The position numbers were made by a program, and so were the translations under genes. The notes below the pieces were generated by a model. That model saw nothing but the letters and a program-made list of their open reading frames with translations. It was not told where the DNA came from and did not search any database. From an uncultured Acetatifactor sp. (GTDB lineage Bacteria > Bacillota > Clostridia > Lachnospirales > Lachnospiraceae), in assembly GCA_947595925.1 (NCBI GenBank), contig CANQEV010000023.1, positions 1 to 43,489 of the forward strand: a stretch of DNA of 43,489 bases. The letters are read 5' to 3'. This document shows, piece after piece, positions 17,350 through 24,432 of the stretch. Numbering within the stretch: position 1 is the stretch's first letter; each line of letters begins with the position of its first letter.

Positions 17350-17946
17350 GTAGGCAAGTTTTTTTACCTGATCGATATAACCGATGATCTCCTCCAAAAC
17401 CATGTCCGCTTGAAAAGAAGCGTCCTCAAACCGCTCCGCGATCAGGCCGTCCGCCGCATGCTCCAGCATCCGATAGAGCTTCCTGCCGTCCGCTCCGTAG
17501 GGCAGGGAGCTGTAATCGATCCGGCTGCGGACCGCATCGCAGGCATTCTCCAAAAGTTCTCTCTTTTTTGCGGTAAACATAAGAATCTCGCCGGTATCTT
17601 CCAGCAGGGACCTGTCCAGGAATCGCTGCATATACGGATACCCTTTGACGGCATTCAGGCGGGCGGTCTGGATCTGTTTCAAGATCTCAAAGAGATCCGT
17701 GGTGCGGGCGCTGGTCTGTGTGCTCAGCTCCAGGGCCATATATCTCACGCTGTAATCATACACGAACTGATAAAGCCCCAGCTTGTTGCTGAAATAGTGG
17801 AACAGAAGCCCCTTGCTGACCCCGGCTTCCTTCACGATCTCATCGGTGCTGGCGTGCCGGTAACCATTCTGCGCGAACACCTTCAGCGCCGCATTGATCA
17901 TTCTGTCCTGTTTTTCCTTTTTTAACTCAAAAAATCTGCCGTTCAT
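17338..17946 (-). CDS. TetR-family transcriptional regulator
   Basis: 202 residues. The N-terminal helix-turn-helix is typical: INAALKVFAQNGYRHASTDEIVKEAGVSKGLLFHYFSNKLGLYQFV (about 17-62), with the recognition helix around VSKGLLFHYF. The C-terminal helical domain (65-200) should bind a small ligand or form the dimer and has no recognisable specificity. The adjacent convergent gene is not an obvious target; an efflux gene, the usual partner, is absent. GTGTTACAC, a short palindrome at 17978-17986 across its own -10 region, may be an autoregulatory operator. AGGA nine bases upstream supports the start. Confidence 0.88.
   Translation of the reverse strand: MNGRFFELKKEKQDRMINAALKVFAQNGYRHASTDEIVKEAGVSKGLLFHYFSNKLGLYQFVYDYSVRYMALELSTQTSARTTDLFEILKQIQTARLNAVKGYPYMQRFLDRSLLEDTGEILMFTAKKRELLENACDAVRSRIDYSSLPYGADGRKLYRMLEHAADGLIAERFEDASFQADMVLEEIIGYIDQVKKLAYRQF
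17343..17365 (+). terminator. Intrinsic terminator of the DUF6062 gene
   Basis: ACTGCC (17343-17348), a TGTA loop and GGCAAGT with one bulged A form a short stem that runs into seven T (17359-17365). It lies wholly within the last codons of the TetR gene. Confidence 0.6.
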
Positions 17947-17976
17947 TCGTACCGATCCTGCCTTTCACTGTCTTGT

Positions 17977-18005
17977 AGTGTAACACACCGGAGAGTATCT
18001 TTCAA
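17977..18005 (-). promoter_or_regulatory. Predicted promoter of the TetR gene
   Basis: TTGAAA (18000-18005) and TACACT (17977-17982) on the minus strand with a 17-base spacer. The palindrome GTGTTACAC (17978-17986) covers the -10 box. Confidence 0.65.
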
Positions 18006-18006
18006 G

Positions 18007-18237
18007 CGCAAACCGCGCTGCCGCAGCTCCCTTTGCTCATGTTATGGCGTTCCTTTCCCTCCCTTTCACTCAACAGTTCAGCAACGCCATTCATTCGCAA
18101 AGTCGCGCTGCCTGGCTCTCCGCTGCTTCGCAGCTCCCTTTGCTCATGTTATGGCGTTCCCTCAGCCGCCGTGTTTTCGGAAAAATTCGTGCAAGCACGA
18201 TTTTTCCGAAAATGCGGCGGCTGGCTGAACTGTTGGC
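18007..18237. repeat. Nested palindromic element with direct repeats
   Basis: This non-coding stretch has three layers. A perfect 32-base direct repeat lies at 18022-18053 and 18129-18160, starting CGCAGCTCCC and ending GGCGTTCC; similar sequence precedes both copies. A 12-base inverted repeat, CAACAGTTCAGC (18071-18082) and GCTGAACTGTTG (18224-18235), brackets the right half. Inside it, arms of 28-29 bases (18163-18191 and 18196-18223) form a very stable hairpin with loop CAAG and only two mismatches and one bulge. This resembles a miniature mobile or REP-type palindromic element. It encodes no protein. Confidence 0.75.
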
Positions 18238-18267
18238 AAATTTTAGAAAAAAATAATACATAATCTC

Positions 18268-18296
18268 TTTCCATTTCTGCAAAATAGTATTAAAAT
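18268..18296 (+). promoter_or_regulatory. Predicted promoter of the acidic membrane protein gene
   Basis: TTTCCA (18268-18273) and TAAAAT (18291-18296) with a 17-base spacer. It lies just to the right of the palindromic element, in A/T-rich DNA. Confidence 0.5.
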
Positions 18297-18332
18297 GGTT
18301 ATATCATCTCAAAATCGAAAGGAGCATGCCCT

Positions 18333-18947
18333 ATGTCAAAAAAAATTGGAAAATTTATCCTTGCGGCTACCGCCGTTACTACCGCTGCCGCTGCCGCGTA
18401 TTATTTTATGCGCAAGGACAAGGCGATCACCATCGATGGTCCCGACGAGGATCTCGATGATTTCAGCGATGAATCCGTTGACGATTCGGAGCGCAGTTAT
18501 GTGGAGCTAAACCATGAAACAGGGAACTCCGAAGGAGAGAAAAATTCCGCAAAGGAACCCGTTTCCTTCACCACCCTTACAAAGCAGATCAAAAAGACAG
18601 CCGGACGCGTAGTGGGCCGCACCATCGAAGCCGTGGAGGATTTCTTTGACGATGAAGATAAAGAGAACGCCGCGGAAGAGGAAAGCGCTGTGGAGGGATC
18701 TGCAGAAGATGCCGCAAGCGCGGAAGAACCTGCTTCCGTAAAGATTGAGGAAGATATCGTAGATGCGGTAAAAGACGCTGCGGCAGAGGCACCCGCGGAA
18801 GACGCCGGGAATTCAGACCCTGCCGTTCAGATCGAAGCAGACACCGTAAAAGCCGTACAGGCTGAAGATACCGCCGCTGAGGAAAACACTGCTGAGGAAA
18901 CCGAAGTTTTCCTGGACGAGGAAGAGGATACGGAAGAAGAAAAATAA
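18333..18947 (+). CDS. Small acidic protein with an N-terminal membrane segment, unknown function
   Basis: 204 residues. A short basic N-terminus (MSKKIGK) precedes a hydrophobic Ala/Thr-rich stretch (about 8-25) that could be a signal anchor or uncleaved signal peptide. The rest is hydrophilic and very rich in Glu, Asp and Ala, probably disordered, with one basic patch around KQIKKTAGRVVGRTIEAVEDFF (about 88-110) that could form an amphipathic helix. I recognise no family. AAAGGAG seven bases upstream supports the start. It is monocistronic, with its own promoter and a strong terminator. Confidence 0.7.
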   Translation: MSKKIGKFILAATAVTTAAAAAYYFMRKDKAITIDGPDEDLDDFSDESVDDSERSYVELNHETGNSEGEKNSAKEPVSFTTLTKQIKKTAGRVVGRTIEAVEDFFDDEDKENAAEEESAVEGSAEDAASAEEPASVKIEEDIVDAVKDAAAEAPAEDAGNSDPAVQIEADTVKAVQAEDTAAEENTAEETEVFLDEEEDTEEEK

Positions 18948-18980
18948 TCCGGAAATATCCCTGCATCCATATCAGTATTC

Positions 18981-19016
18981 AAAGAGGGCCGCGCACTTGT
19001 GCGGCCCTCTTTTTTG
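18981..19016 (+). terminator. Strong intrinsic terminator after the acidic protein gene
   Basis: AAAGAGGGCCGC and GCGGCCCTCTTT pair around a short loop, with extra pairs inside, followed by a T-run to 19015. The flanks ATTCAAA/TTTGAAT are also complementary. It may act weakly on the opposite strand for the DUF2225 gene. Confidence 0.85.
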
Positions 19017-19041
19017 AATGCTTATCGTCCTTCTTATCTAC

Positions 19042-19863
19042 TTATGCCTTTTCTGCCTTCAGGATCTCTTCCTTTAACTCCCTGGCTTTTTCCTTTGCCC
19101 GGGGATTTGTCTGGGTGGACTGCATGATCTTCGACACAAGTCTCTTTGCATCATCGATCTGGTTGATCTCCAGCGCGACAGCCGCCAGGAGATAATCTAT
19201 GGTTGGCTCGTTCATCCCGCACATGGGAAAACCTTCTTCCGTCAAAGCTTTCGTAAATCCGTGATACGCTTTTTCCAGATAATCCCGTTCCGCATCCCGT
19301 ATTTCTTTGACCTTTGCCGTCTTTCCCTGTCCTTCAAGACTCTCCGCATAACCTCTCATCAGCCAGGCGCTCTTCAGACAGATATACGCTTTCTCACTGA
19401 CTCTCGCCCGCTTGACCATAGCGCATGCCAGCGCCAGCTGATGACGTTCCACCGCCTGTTCATAACTATAGATCGGGTCGTCATATCTCTTTAAGACAAC
19501 CTTGGAACAGATCCCCTCCTGGATCATGGTGATCTGTTTTAAGGAAAGCTTTTGAAAATCCTTAGCCAGCGCCGCATACCCGCAGCACGCACACTGATAC
19601 ACCTCATACTTTGAAAAGTCCACATGCTCATACTTAGGGCGAAGATCCCTGTCAGTGGATATCAACTTTGCCTTTCCCGTCTTCATGATCTTCTGCGTGG
19701 AATCCTGATCGCAGACAGGACACCTGACTACCTTATCCAGAAGAAAATCTTCCTCCTTGATCGTTTCCGATTTCTTCTGCTCCACCTTCGCCTCCTCATA
19801 GAGATCCGCATCCTCCAGATCTCCCAAACCTAATTTACTGAAATTCTGCCAAAAACCCGCCAT
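19042..19863 (-). CDS. DUF2225-family protein (zinc ribbon plus helical repeats)
   Basis: 273 residues, function unknown. The N-terminal half has a split zinc-binding motif, VRCPVCDQ (about residue 48) and YQCACCGYAA (about 95), typical of DUF2225. The C-terminal half is all-helical, with TPR-like segments such as SEKAYICLKSAWLMRGYAES and IDYLLAAVALEINQIDDAKRL. A soluble cytoplasmic protein is expected. GGAGGAG before the start and a 46-base gap behind glnS suggest co-transcription with the tRNA synthetase gene. Confidence 0.85.
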   Translation of the reverse strand: MAGFWQNFSKLGLGDLEDADLYEEAKVEQKKSETIKEEDFLLDKVVRCPVCDQDSTQKIMKTGKAKLISTDRDLRPKYEHVDFSKYEVYQCACCGYAALAKDFQKLSLKQITMIQEGICSKVVLKRYDDPIYSYEQAVERHQLALACAMVKRARVSEKAYICLKSAWLMRGYAESLEGQGKTAKVKEIRDAERDYLEKAYHGFTKALTEEGFPMCGMNEPTIDYLLAAVALEINQIDDAKRLVSKIMQSTQTNPRAKEKARELKEEILKAEKA

Positions 19864-19909
19864 CTGGTTTTACTCCTCCATCTGATACCTGCAGCCAGCC
19901 AAAAACCTT

Positions 19910-21658
19910 CTATGCCTTCGGCAGTACAAACGAACTCTTCAGGGATACGATCCGGTTGAACACCAAAGCTTCCAGCCTGGAATCCTTGGGATCCACGCTG
20001 AAAAATCCCTGGCGCACAAACTGGAATCTGTCGTAGGGCTTTGCCCCCGAAAAGGCCGGTTCCAGGAAACCTTTCTTCACCACAAGGGAATTGGGGTTTA
20101 AGTAAACCTCCCCGTCCTCACTGTATATGGAACCCATTTCCTCCGCCTTTTCCTCGTCGATCAGGTTTTCATAAAGCCGGATCTCCGCGGGAACAGCCTC
20201 TTTTGCAGCCACCCAGTGAATGGTGCCCTTTACCTTTCTTCCGTCGGGACTGTTTCCTCCCTTGGAAGCCGGGTCATAAGTGCAATGTACCTCAACGATC
20301 CTTCCGCTCTCATCCTTTACGCACCCGGTGCAGGTCACGAAGTAAGCGTTCATGAGCCGCACTTCATTGCCCGGGAACATCCGAAAATATTTCCTGGGCG
20401 GCTCCTCCATGAAATCCTCCCTTTCGATGTAAAGTTCTCTTCCAAAAGGAACCTGCCTCGTTCCCAGCGCTTCGTTCTCCGGATTGTTCACCGCCTCCAG
20501 ATATTCCGTCTGACCTTCCGGATAATTGTCGATCACCAGTTTCACGGGATCCAGGACCGCCATATATCTGGGGGCCTTTGCCTTCAGATCCTCGCGGATG
20601 CAATATTCCAGAGCCGCGTAGTCAGCCACGGACTGCGCCTTCGACACCCCGCACATCTCCACAAACATCCGGATGGACTCCGGGGTAAATCCGCGCCTGC
20701 GCAGAGCCGCCAGGGAGACCAGCCTGGGATCGTCCCAGCCGTCCACTTTTCCCTCCTGAACCAGCTTCTTGATATAGCGTTTTCCGGTCACCACATTCTT
20801 TAAGTACATTTTTGCCTGCTCGATCTGGCGGGGCGGATTCGGGTACTCCAGCTCCCTCACCACCCAGTCGTACAGCGGCCGGTGATCCTCAAACTCCAGG
20901 GTGCAGATCGAGTGGGTGATCCCCTCGATAGCGTCCTCGATCGGATGTGCAAAATCGTACATGGGATAGATGCACCAGGCATCCCCGGTATTGTGGTGGC
21001 TCATGTGCGCCACCCGGTAGATTACCGGATCCCTCATATTGATGTTGGAGGAAGACATATCGATGCGGGCGCGGAGAACCTTCTCCCCATCCCCGTATTT
21101 TCCGTCCTTCATCTCCTCAAAAAGCCTCAGATTTTCTTCCACGCTGCGGTTCCTGCTGGGATCTTCCTTCCCCGGTTCCGTAAAAGAGCCCCGGTACTCC
21201 TTGATCTCCTCCGCGCTCAGATCGGAGACATAAGCCTTTCCCTTTTTGATCAGCTTCACCGCCGCCTCGTACATCTGGCCGAAATAATTGGACGCAAAGA
21301 ATAATCTGTCCTCATAGTCAGCGCCGAGCCACTGGACATCCGCCTTGATGGACTCCACAAACTCGATGTCCTCCTTGGTGGGATTGGTGTCGTCAAAGCG
21401 CATGTTGAACTTGCCGCCGTACTTCTGCGCAAGGCCGTAATTCACCAGAATGGATTTGGCGTGTCCAATGTGCAGGTAACCGTTGGGCTCCGGCGGAAAC
21501 CGGGTGTGGACCGTATTGTAAACGCCCTCCGCAAGATCCTTCTCGATGGCCTGCTCGATAAAGTTCTTGCTCTCCACAGTCTTCTCTTCCGTGGACTCTC
21601 CGTCTTTTTTCAAGTTTTCCTCAACAGAAGCCTCTATGCCATTCTCCCTGTCCGTCAT
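19910..21658 (-). CDS. glnS: Glutaminyl-tRNA synthetase
   Basis: 582 residues, class I. The nucleotide-binding fold has [15 protein letters not shown] (HIGH at 63-66), [10 protein letters not shown], and [32 protein letters not shown], all diagnostic of GlnRS rather than GluRS. The second signature is divergent: [11 protein letters not shown] stands where many enzymes have a KMSKS-like loop. The C-terminal anticodon-binding beta-barrels run from about 365. It charges tRNA-Gln directly, where many Gram-positives use the GatCAB route. About 45 N-terminal residues before the core are poorly conserved and charged. GAGAGG precedes the start by about eight bases. Confidence 0.95.
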   Translation of the reverse strand: MTDRENGIEASVEENLKKDGESTEEKTVESKNFIEQAIEKDLAEGVYNTVHTRFPPEPNGYLHIGHAKSILVNYGLAQKYGGKFNMRFDDTNPTKEDIEFVESIKADVQWLGADYEDRLFFASNYFGQMYEAAVKLIKKGKAYVSDLSAEEIKEYRGSFTEPGKEDPSRNRSVEENLRLFEEMKDGKYGDGEKVLRARIDMSSSNINMRDPVIYRVAHMSHHNTGDAWCIYPMYDFAHPIEDAIEGITHSICTLEFEDHRPLYDWVVRELEYPNPPRQIEQAKMYLKNVVTGKRYIKKLVQEGKVDGWDDPRLVSLAALRRRGFTPESIRMFVEMCGVSKAQSVADYAALEYCIREDLKAKAPRYMAVLDPVKLVIDNYPEGQTEYLEAVNNPENEALGTRQVPFGRELYIEREDFMEEPPRKYFRMFPGNEVRLMNAYFVTCTGCVKDESGRIVEVHCTYDPASKGGNSPDGRKVKGTIHWVAAKEAVPAEIRLYENLIDEEKAEEMGSIYSEDGEVYLNPNSLVVKKGFLEPAFSGAKPYDRFQFVRQGFFSVDPKDSRLEALVFNRIVSLKSSFVLPKA

Positions 21659-21704
21659 ACTCTAACCTCTCTTCCGATCTGCCCGGCCATCCGCGCGCAT
21701 AGCC

Positions 21705-21902
21705 CGTCTCTGCCCCGTTCCTATGCGTGCATACTCTCTGCCGGTTCCTGCATGTGCATGCTCTCGCTCTCTGCCCGGTTCCTACGCGTGAATGCTCTCT
21801 GCCGGTTCCTGCATGTGCATGCTCTCGCTCTCTGCCCCATTCCTACGCGTGAATGCTCTCTGCCGGTTCCTGCATGTGCATGCTCTCGCTCTCTGCCCGG
21901 TT
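21705..21902. repeat. Three 61-bp tandem repeats in the glnS leader
   Basis: Near-identical units occupy 21720-21780, 21781-21841 and 21842-21902, with a partial unit before them (21705-21719) and traces after. Each unit has two related halves beginning GTTCCTGCATGTGCATGC and GTTCCTACGCGTGAATGC, so it arose by an older duplication. The two-base-spaced palindrome GCATG-TG-CATGC is kept in each copy. The period is not a multiple of three and the array is non-coding. It lies between the predicted glnS promoter and start codon. Confidence 0.9.
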
Positions 21903-21949
21903 CCTGCGTGGAACCGCTTGGAAACAGTTCCCTCCGAAGCACATAACCT

Positions 21950-21978
21950 ATTCTATCACATTTGCCTTTATATGGCAA
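21950..21978 (-). promoter_or_regulatory. Predicted promoter of glnS-DUF2225
   Basis: TTGCCA (21973-21978) and TAGAAT (21950-21955) on the minus strand, 17-base spacer. This gives a leader of about 285 bases that contains the 61-bp repeats. No T-box features are visible. Confidence 0.6.
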
Positions 21979-22082
21979 AGTGTTTTTGTAAATCCCGCTT
22001 ACGCTTTTCCTGCCTTTCACCATTTCACATCATCCCGCCGCTTTATGCTCCATTCACTTATTAAAGCGTCGGTTTTCCTGAC

Positions 22083-22123
22083 AAAATGTGCGGGAAATCT
22101 TGCGTAGAAACAATTTCCCGCAC
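22083..22123 (-). terminator. Intrinsic terminator of the purine operon
   Basis: GTGCGGGAAAT (22088-22098) and ATTTCCCGCAC (22113-22123) form an 11-bp perfect stem with a 14-base loop, followed on the minus strand by ATTTTGT. The T-tract is short. Confidence 0.75.
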
Positions 22124-22155
22124 ACCCGGAAGACAACAGAATCGTTACGGCCGCA

Positions 22156-23334
22156 TCAGTGATGGAACAGGCGGATCCCCGTGAACGCCATCACCATGCC
22201 GTACTTGTCCGCGCACTCGATCACCAGGTCGTCCCGCACGGACCCGCCAGGCTGCGCGATATACTGCACGCCGCTCTTGTGCGCCCGCTCGATGTTGTCG
22301 GAGAACGGGAAAAAGGCATCGCTCCCGCAGGTCACGCCCTGAAGACGATCCAGCCACGCCCTCTTATCCTCCCGGGTGAACACGTCGGGCTTTACCTTGA
22401 AGGTCTTTTCCCAGACGCCGTCCGCGAGGACGTCCATATACTCGTCCCCCATATACACGTCTATGGCATTGTCCCTGTCCGCGCGTCCCAGGCTGTCTAC
22501 AAACTGCAGACCCATTACCTGGGGGGACTGGCGCAGAAACCAGTTGTCCGCCTTCTGCCCCGCCAGCCTTGTGCAGTGGATGCGGGACTGCTGCCCCGCG
22601 CCGATGCCGATCGCCTGCCCGTCCTTCACATAGCAGACGGAATTGGACTGGGTATATTTTAAGGTGATCAGCGAGATCTTCATATCGATCAGGGCGCTCT
22701 CAGGGATCTCCTTATTTTTTGTCACGATATTTGAGAGCAGATCCCCGTTCACATCCAGCTCGTTCCGGCCCTGCTCAAAGGTGATCCCGTACACCTGTTT
22801 TCTCTCGATGGGCGCAGGCATATAAGATGGATCGATCTGAATGACATTGTAATTGCCCTTCTTCTTTGACTTCAACATCTCCAGGGCCTCGTCGGTATAA
22901 CCCGGCGCGATCACGCCGTCGGACACCTCCCGCTTGATCAGGCGGGCGGTATCCCTGTCGCAGACGTCGGACAGAGCGATAAAGTCGCCGAAAGAGGACA
23001 TTCTGTCCGCGCCCCTGGCTCTTGCGTAAGCGCAGGCCAGAGGGGAGAGTTCTCCCAGATCGTCCACCCAGTAGATCTTTGCAAGCGTATCGCTGAGGGG
23101 CAGTCCCACCGCCGCCCCCGCGGGGGAGACATGCTTAAAAGAAGTCGCCGCGGGAAGTCCTGTGGCCTCCTTCAGCTCCTTCACCAGCTGCCAGCCGTTA
23201 AAAGCATCCAGGAAGTTGATATAACCGGGTTTCCCGTTCAGCACGGTCACAGGAAGTTCCGAGCCGTCCTCCATGTAGATCCGGGAAGGCTTCTGGTTAG
23301 GGTTGCATCCGTATTTCAGTTGAATCTCATTCAT
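22156..23334 (-). CDS. purH: AICAR formyltransferase (stand-alone PurH C-terminal domain)
   Basis: Catalyses the penultimate step of purine synthesis: 10-formyl-THF plus AICAR (ZMP) gives FAICAR. The protein contains only the transformylase part of PurH; the catalytic Lys-His pair lies in TSFKHVSPAGAAVG (K69/H70 counted from the upstream ATG at 23340). Other conserved stretches are SFGDFIALSD, GVIAPGYTDEAL, SNSVCYVKDGQAIGIGAGQQSR and FFPFSDNIERAH. I chose the ATG at 23334, eight bases after AAAGGA; the ATG at 23340 is only two bases from it. The missing cyclohydrolase activity is supplied by the purO gene 90 bases upstream, a split arrangement typical of Lachnospiraceae. Confidence 0.93.
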   Translation of the reverse strand: MNEIQLKYGCNPNQKPSRIYMEDGSELPVTVLNGKPGYINFLDAFNGWQLVKELKEATGLPAATSFKHVSPAGAAVGLPLSDTLAKIYWVDDLGELSPLACAYARARGADRMSSFGDFIALSDVCDRDTARLIKREVSDGVIAPGYTDEALEMLKSKKKGNYNVIQIDPSYMPAPIERKQVYGITFEQGRNELDVNGDLLSNIVTKNKEIPESALIDMKISLITLKYTQSNSVCYVKDGQAIGIGAGQQSRIHCTRLAGQKADNWFLRQSPQVMGLQFVDSLGRADRDNAIDVYMGDEYMDVLADGVWEKTFKVKPDVFTREDKRAWLDRLQGVTCGSDAFFPFSDNIERAHKSGVQYIAQPGGSVRDDLVIECADKYGMVMAFTGIRLFHH

Positions 23335-23429
23335 GATCATTGTCCTTTCTCATTCATTTTTGCTCTTTTTGTGTTGTCTCCATACACTCTCAGCACATTC
23401 TCAATTTTGGGGGTTCTTCTTCCCTCAGA

Positions 23430-24137
23430 TCAGGCGTTCTTGTTATAGATCTTTGTCTGATACTTCCCGGAAGCAATATCGATAAAACGCACAAAGAGGG
23501 AAACCTTGTTGTCCGGATTCAGACTGTTCCAGACCATGTCTCCAAAGGAATCCATATCCCCGGCAATCTCCACCTTCTTCGGCTCACCGGAAAAACTGGG
23601 CAGCGGATTCCCATCGTGCATATAAGTGTGCAGGAAACGCCCTTCTCCGGCCTTGGGGTTGTCATAGGAGAAAGTGTATCGGTTGCAGCACTCCGGATCC
23701 CCGTCATTGCTCTTTAAGATAGACATGGCGAAATCATACCGGCCATTCTCTATGTGCATCACACCGGAAATCCTTGGCGTGTAGTTCGGCCCGTCCGGCT
23801 CAAATTCCCGCACGCGCAAGGACTGTTCAAAGGTCTTTCCCGCCGCCATGCCATCATAAATCGTATCCGTCTGATCGCCGTTAGTCACGATGGTATGCTT
23901 CCCAAGAACCCGCACCGGCGCATAGATGATCAGACTGGGATCCTCCAGCTTGGAAGGGTCGTACGCCTCGGTACGGATTCCTTCCCCTTCCGTGACAAAC
24001 ACACGGTTGCGGCTGTTGGAACTCCTCCCCATGATAAAATAAGCTGTCACCGCATATTTTCCGTCAGCGGATCTCCCGATCACGATCCCCCTGCCAGGGT
24101 AACTGTTGTTTTCAAGTTCCTGTTTGAGTGATAACAT
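23430..24137 (-). CDS. purO: IMP cyclohydrolase, PurO type
   Basis: 235 residues, family PF07826, first known from archaea. It closes the ring of FAICAR to give IMP, the last step of de novo purine synthesis. Family-typical segments are YPGRGIVIGRS, AVTAYFIMGRSSNSRNRVF, TNGDQTDTIYDGM and EPDGPNYTPRISG. It lies first in the transcript with AAGGAGGAG before its start, behind the ZTP riboswitch and its terminator, and is followed by the AICAR transformylase gene. Together the two replace bifunctional PurH. Confidence 0.92.
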   Translation of the reverse strand: MLSLKQELENNSYPGRGIVIGRSADGKYAVTAYFIMGRSSNSRNRVFVTEGEGIRTEAYDPSKLEDPSLIIYAPVRVLGKHTIVTNGDQTDTIYDGMAAGKTFEQSLRVREFEPDGPNYTPRISGVMHIENGRYDFAMSILKSNDGDPECCNRYTFSYDNPKAGEGRFLHTYMHDGNPLPSFSGEPKKVEIAGDMDSFGDMVWNSLNPDNKVSLFVRFIDIASGKYQTKIYNKNA

Positions 24138-24212
24138 AGTTCTCCTCCTTTTTCCTTGAAATCTGCCCCGCTCTGCGCCGAAGACGGCAGGTACGCTCTT
24201 CCAAAACGAAAT

Positions 24213-24268
24213 AAAAAACGCCTGGACAGCACACCCGGACCTTCATGGTCCGCTGCGTTGCCCAGGCG
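24213..24268 (-). terminator. Riboswitch-controlled terminator
   Basis: CGCCTGG (24262-24268) pairs with CCAGGCG (24219-24225); an inner GCGGACC/GGTCCG hairpin stacks between them, and six T (24213-24218) follow on the minus strand. Its 5' arm is part of the conserved 3' end of the aptamer, so ligand binding should prevent the terminator and turn purO/purH on. Confidence 0.85.
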
Positions 24269-24392
24269 GTCGGCTCTCTTTCTCCTGTACTCCCTGTGGG
24301 TTCACCCACCGCAGGCCGCTTGCGTTTCTTCCGCTACCGTCCTCACTTCAACATTTCATTGAGGGCGCGCCTGTTTTCCGCCAGTCATACAG
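24259..24392 (-). ncRNA. ZTP (pfl) riboswitch aptamer
   Basis: Read on the minus strand, the leader contains the hallmarks of the pfl/ZTP class in order: ACTGGCGG near 24378-24385, a stem-loop GTGGGTGAACCCAC followed by AGGGAGT, and the 3' block GCCGACCGCCTGGGCA ending at 24259. GGCGG in the 5' part is complementary to CCGCC in the 3' block. An extra stem of about 60 bases closed by CAGGC/GCCTG lies between the two halves. Known members sense ZMP/ZTP, the AICAR intermediate that builds up when 10-formyl-THF is short, and activate purine and one-carbon genes. That matches the two genes downstream. Confidence 0.87.
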
Positions 24393-24403
24393 GTTATACG
24401 CAT

Positions 24404-24432
24404 ATCTTACACGATTCAGAGAACTTTTTCAA
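24404..24432 (-). promoter_or_regulatory. Predicted promoter of the riboswitch/purO operon
   Basis: TTGAAA (24427-24432) and TAAGAT (24404-24409) on the minus strand with 17 bases between them. The -35 box overlaps the stop codon of the upstream xylanase gene, and transcription would start only a few bases before the aptamer. Confidence 0.75.

Noticed and set aside
18091..18282. Short minus-strand frame across the palindromic element
   Set aside because: Its sequence is dictated by the inverted repeats, and it has no ribosome binding site or recognisable product.
21705..21902. CRISPR array or repeat protein
   Set aside because: The units are directly adjacent with no unique spacers, and their 61-base period breaks any reading frame.
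21659..21955. T-box riboswitch upstream of glnS
   Set aside because: No T-box consensus (AGGGTGGNACCGCG-type block) and no antiterminator/terminator pair; the leader is mostly the tandem repeats.
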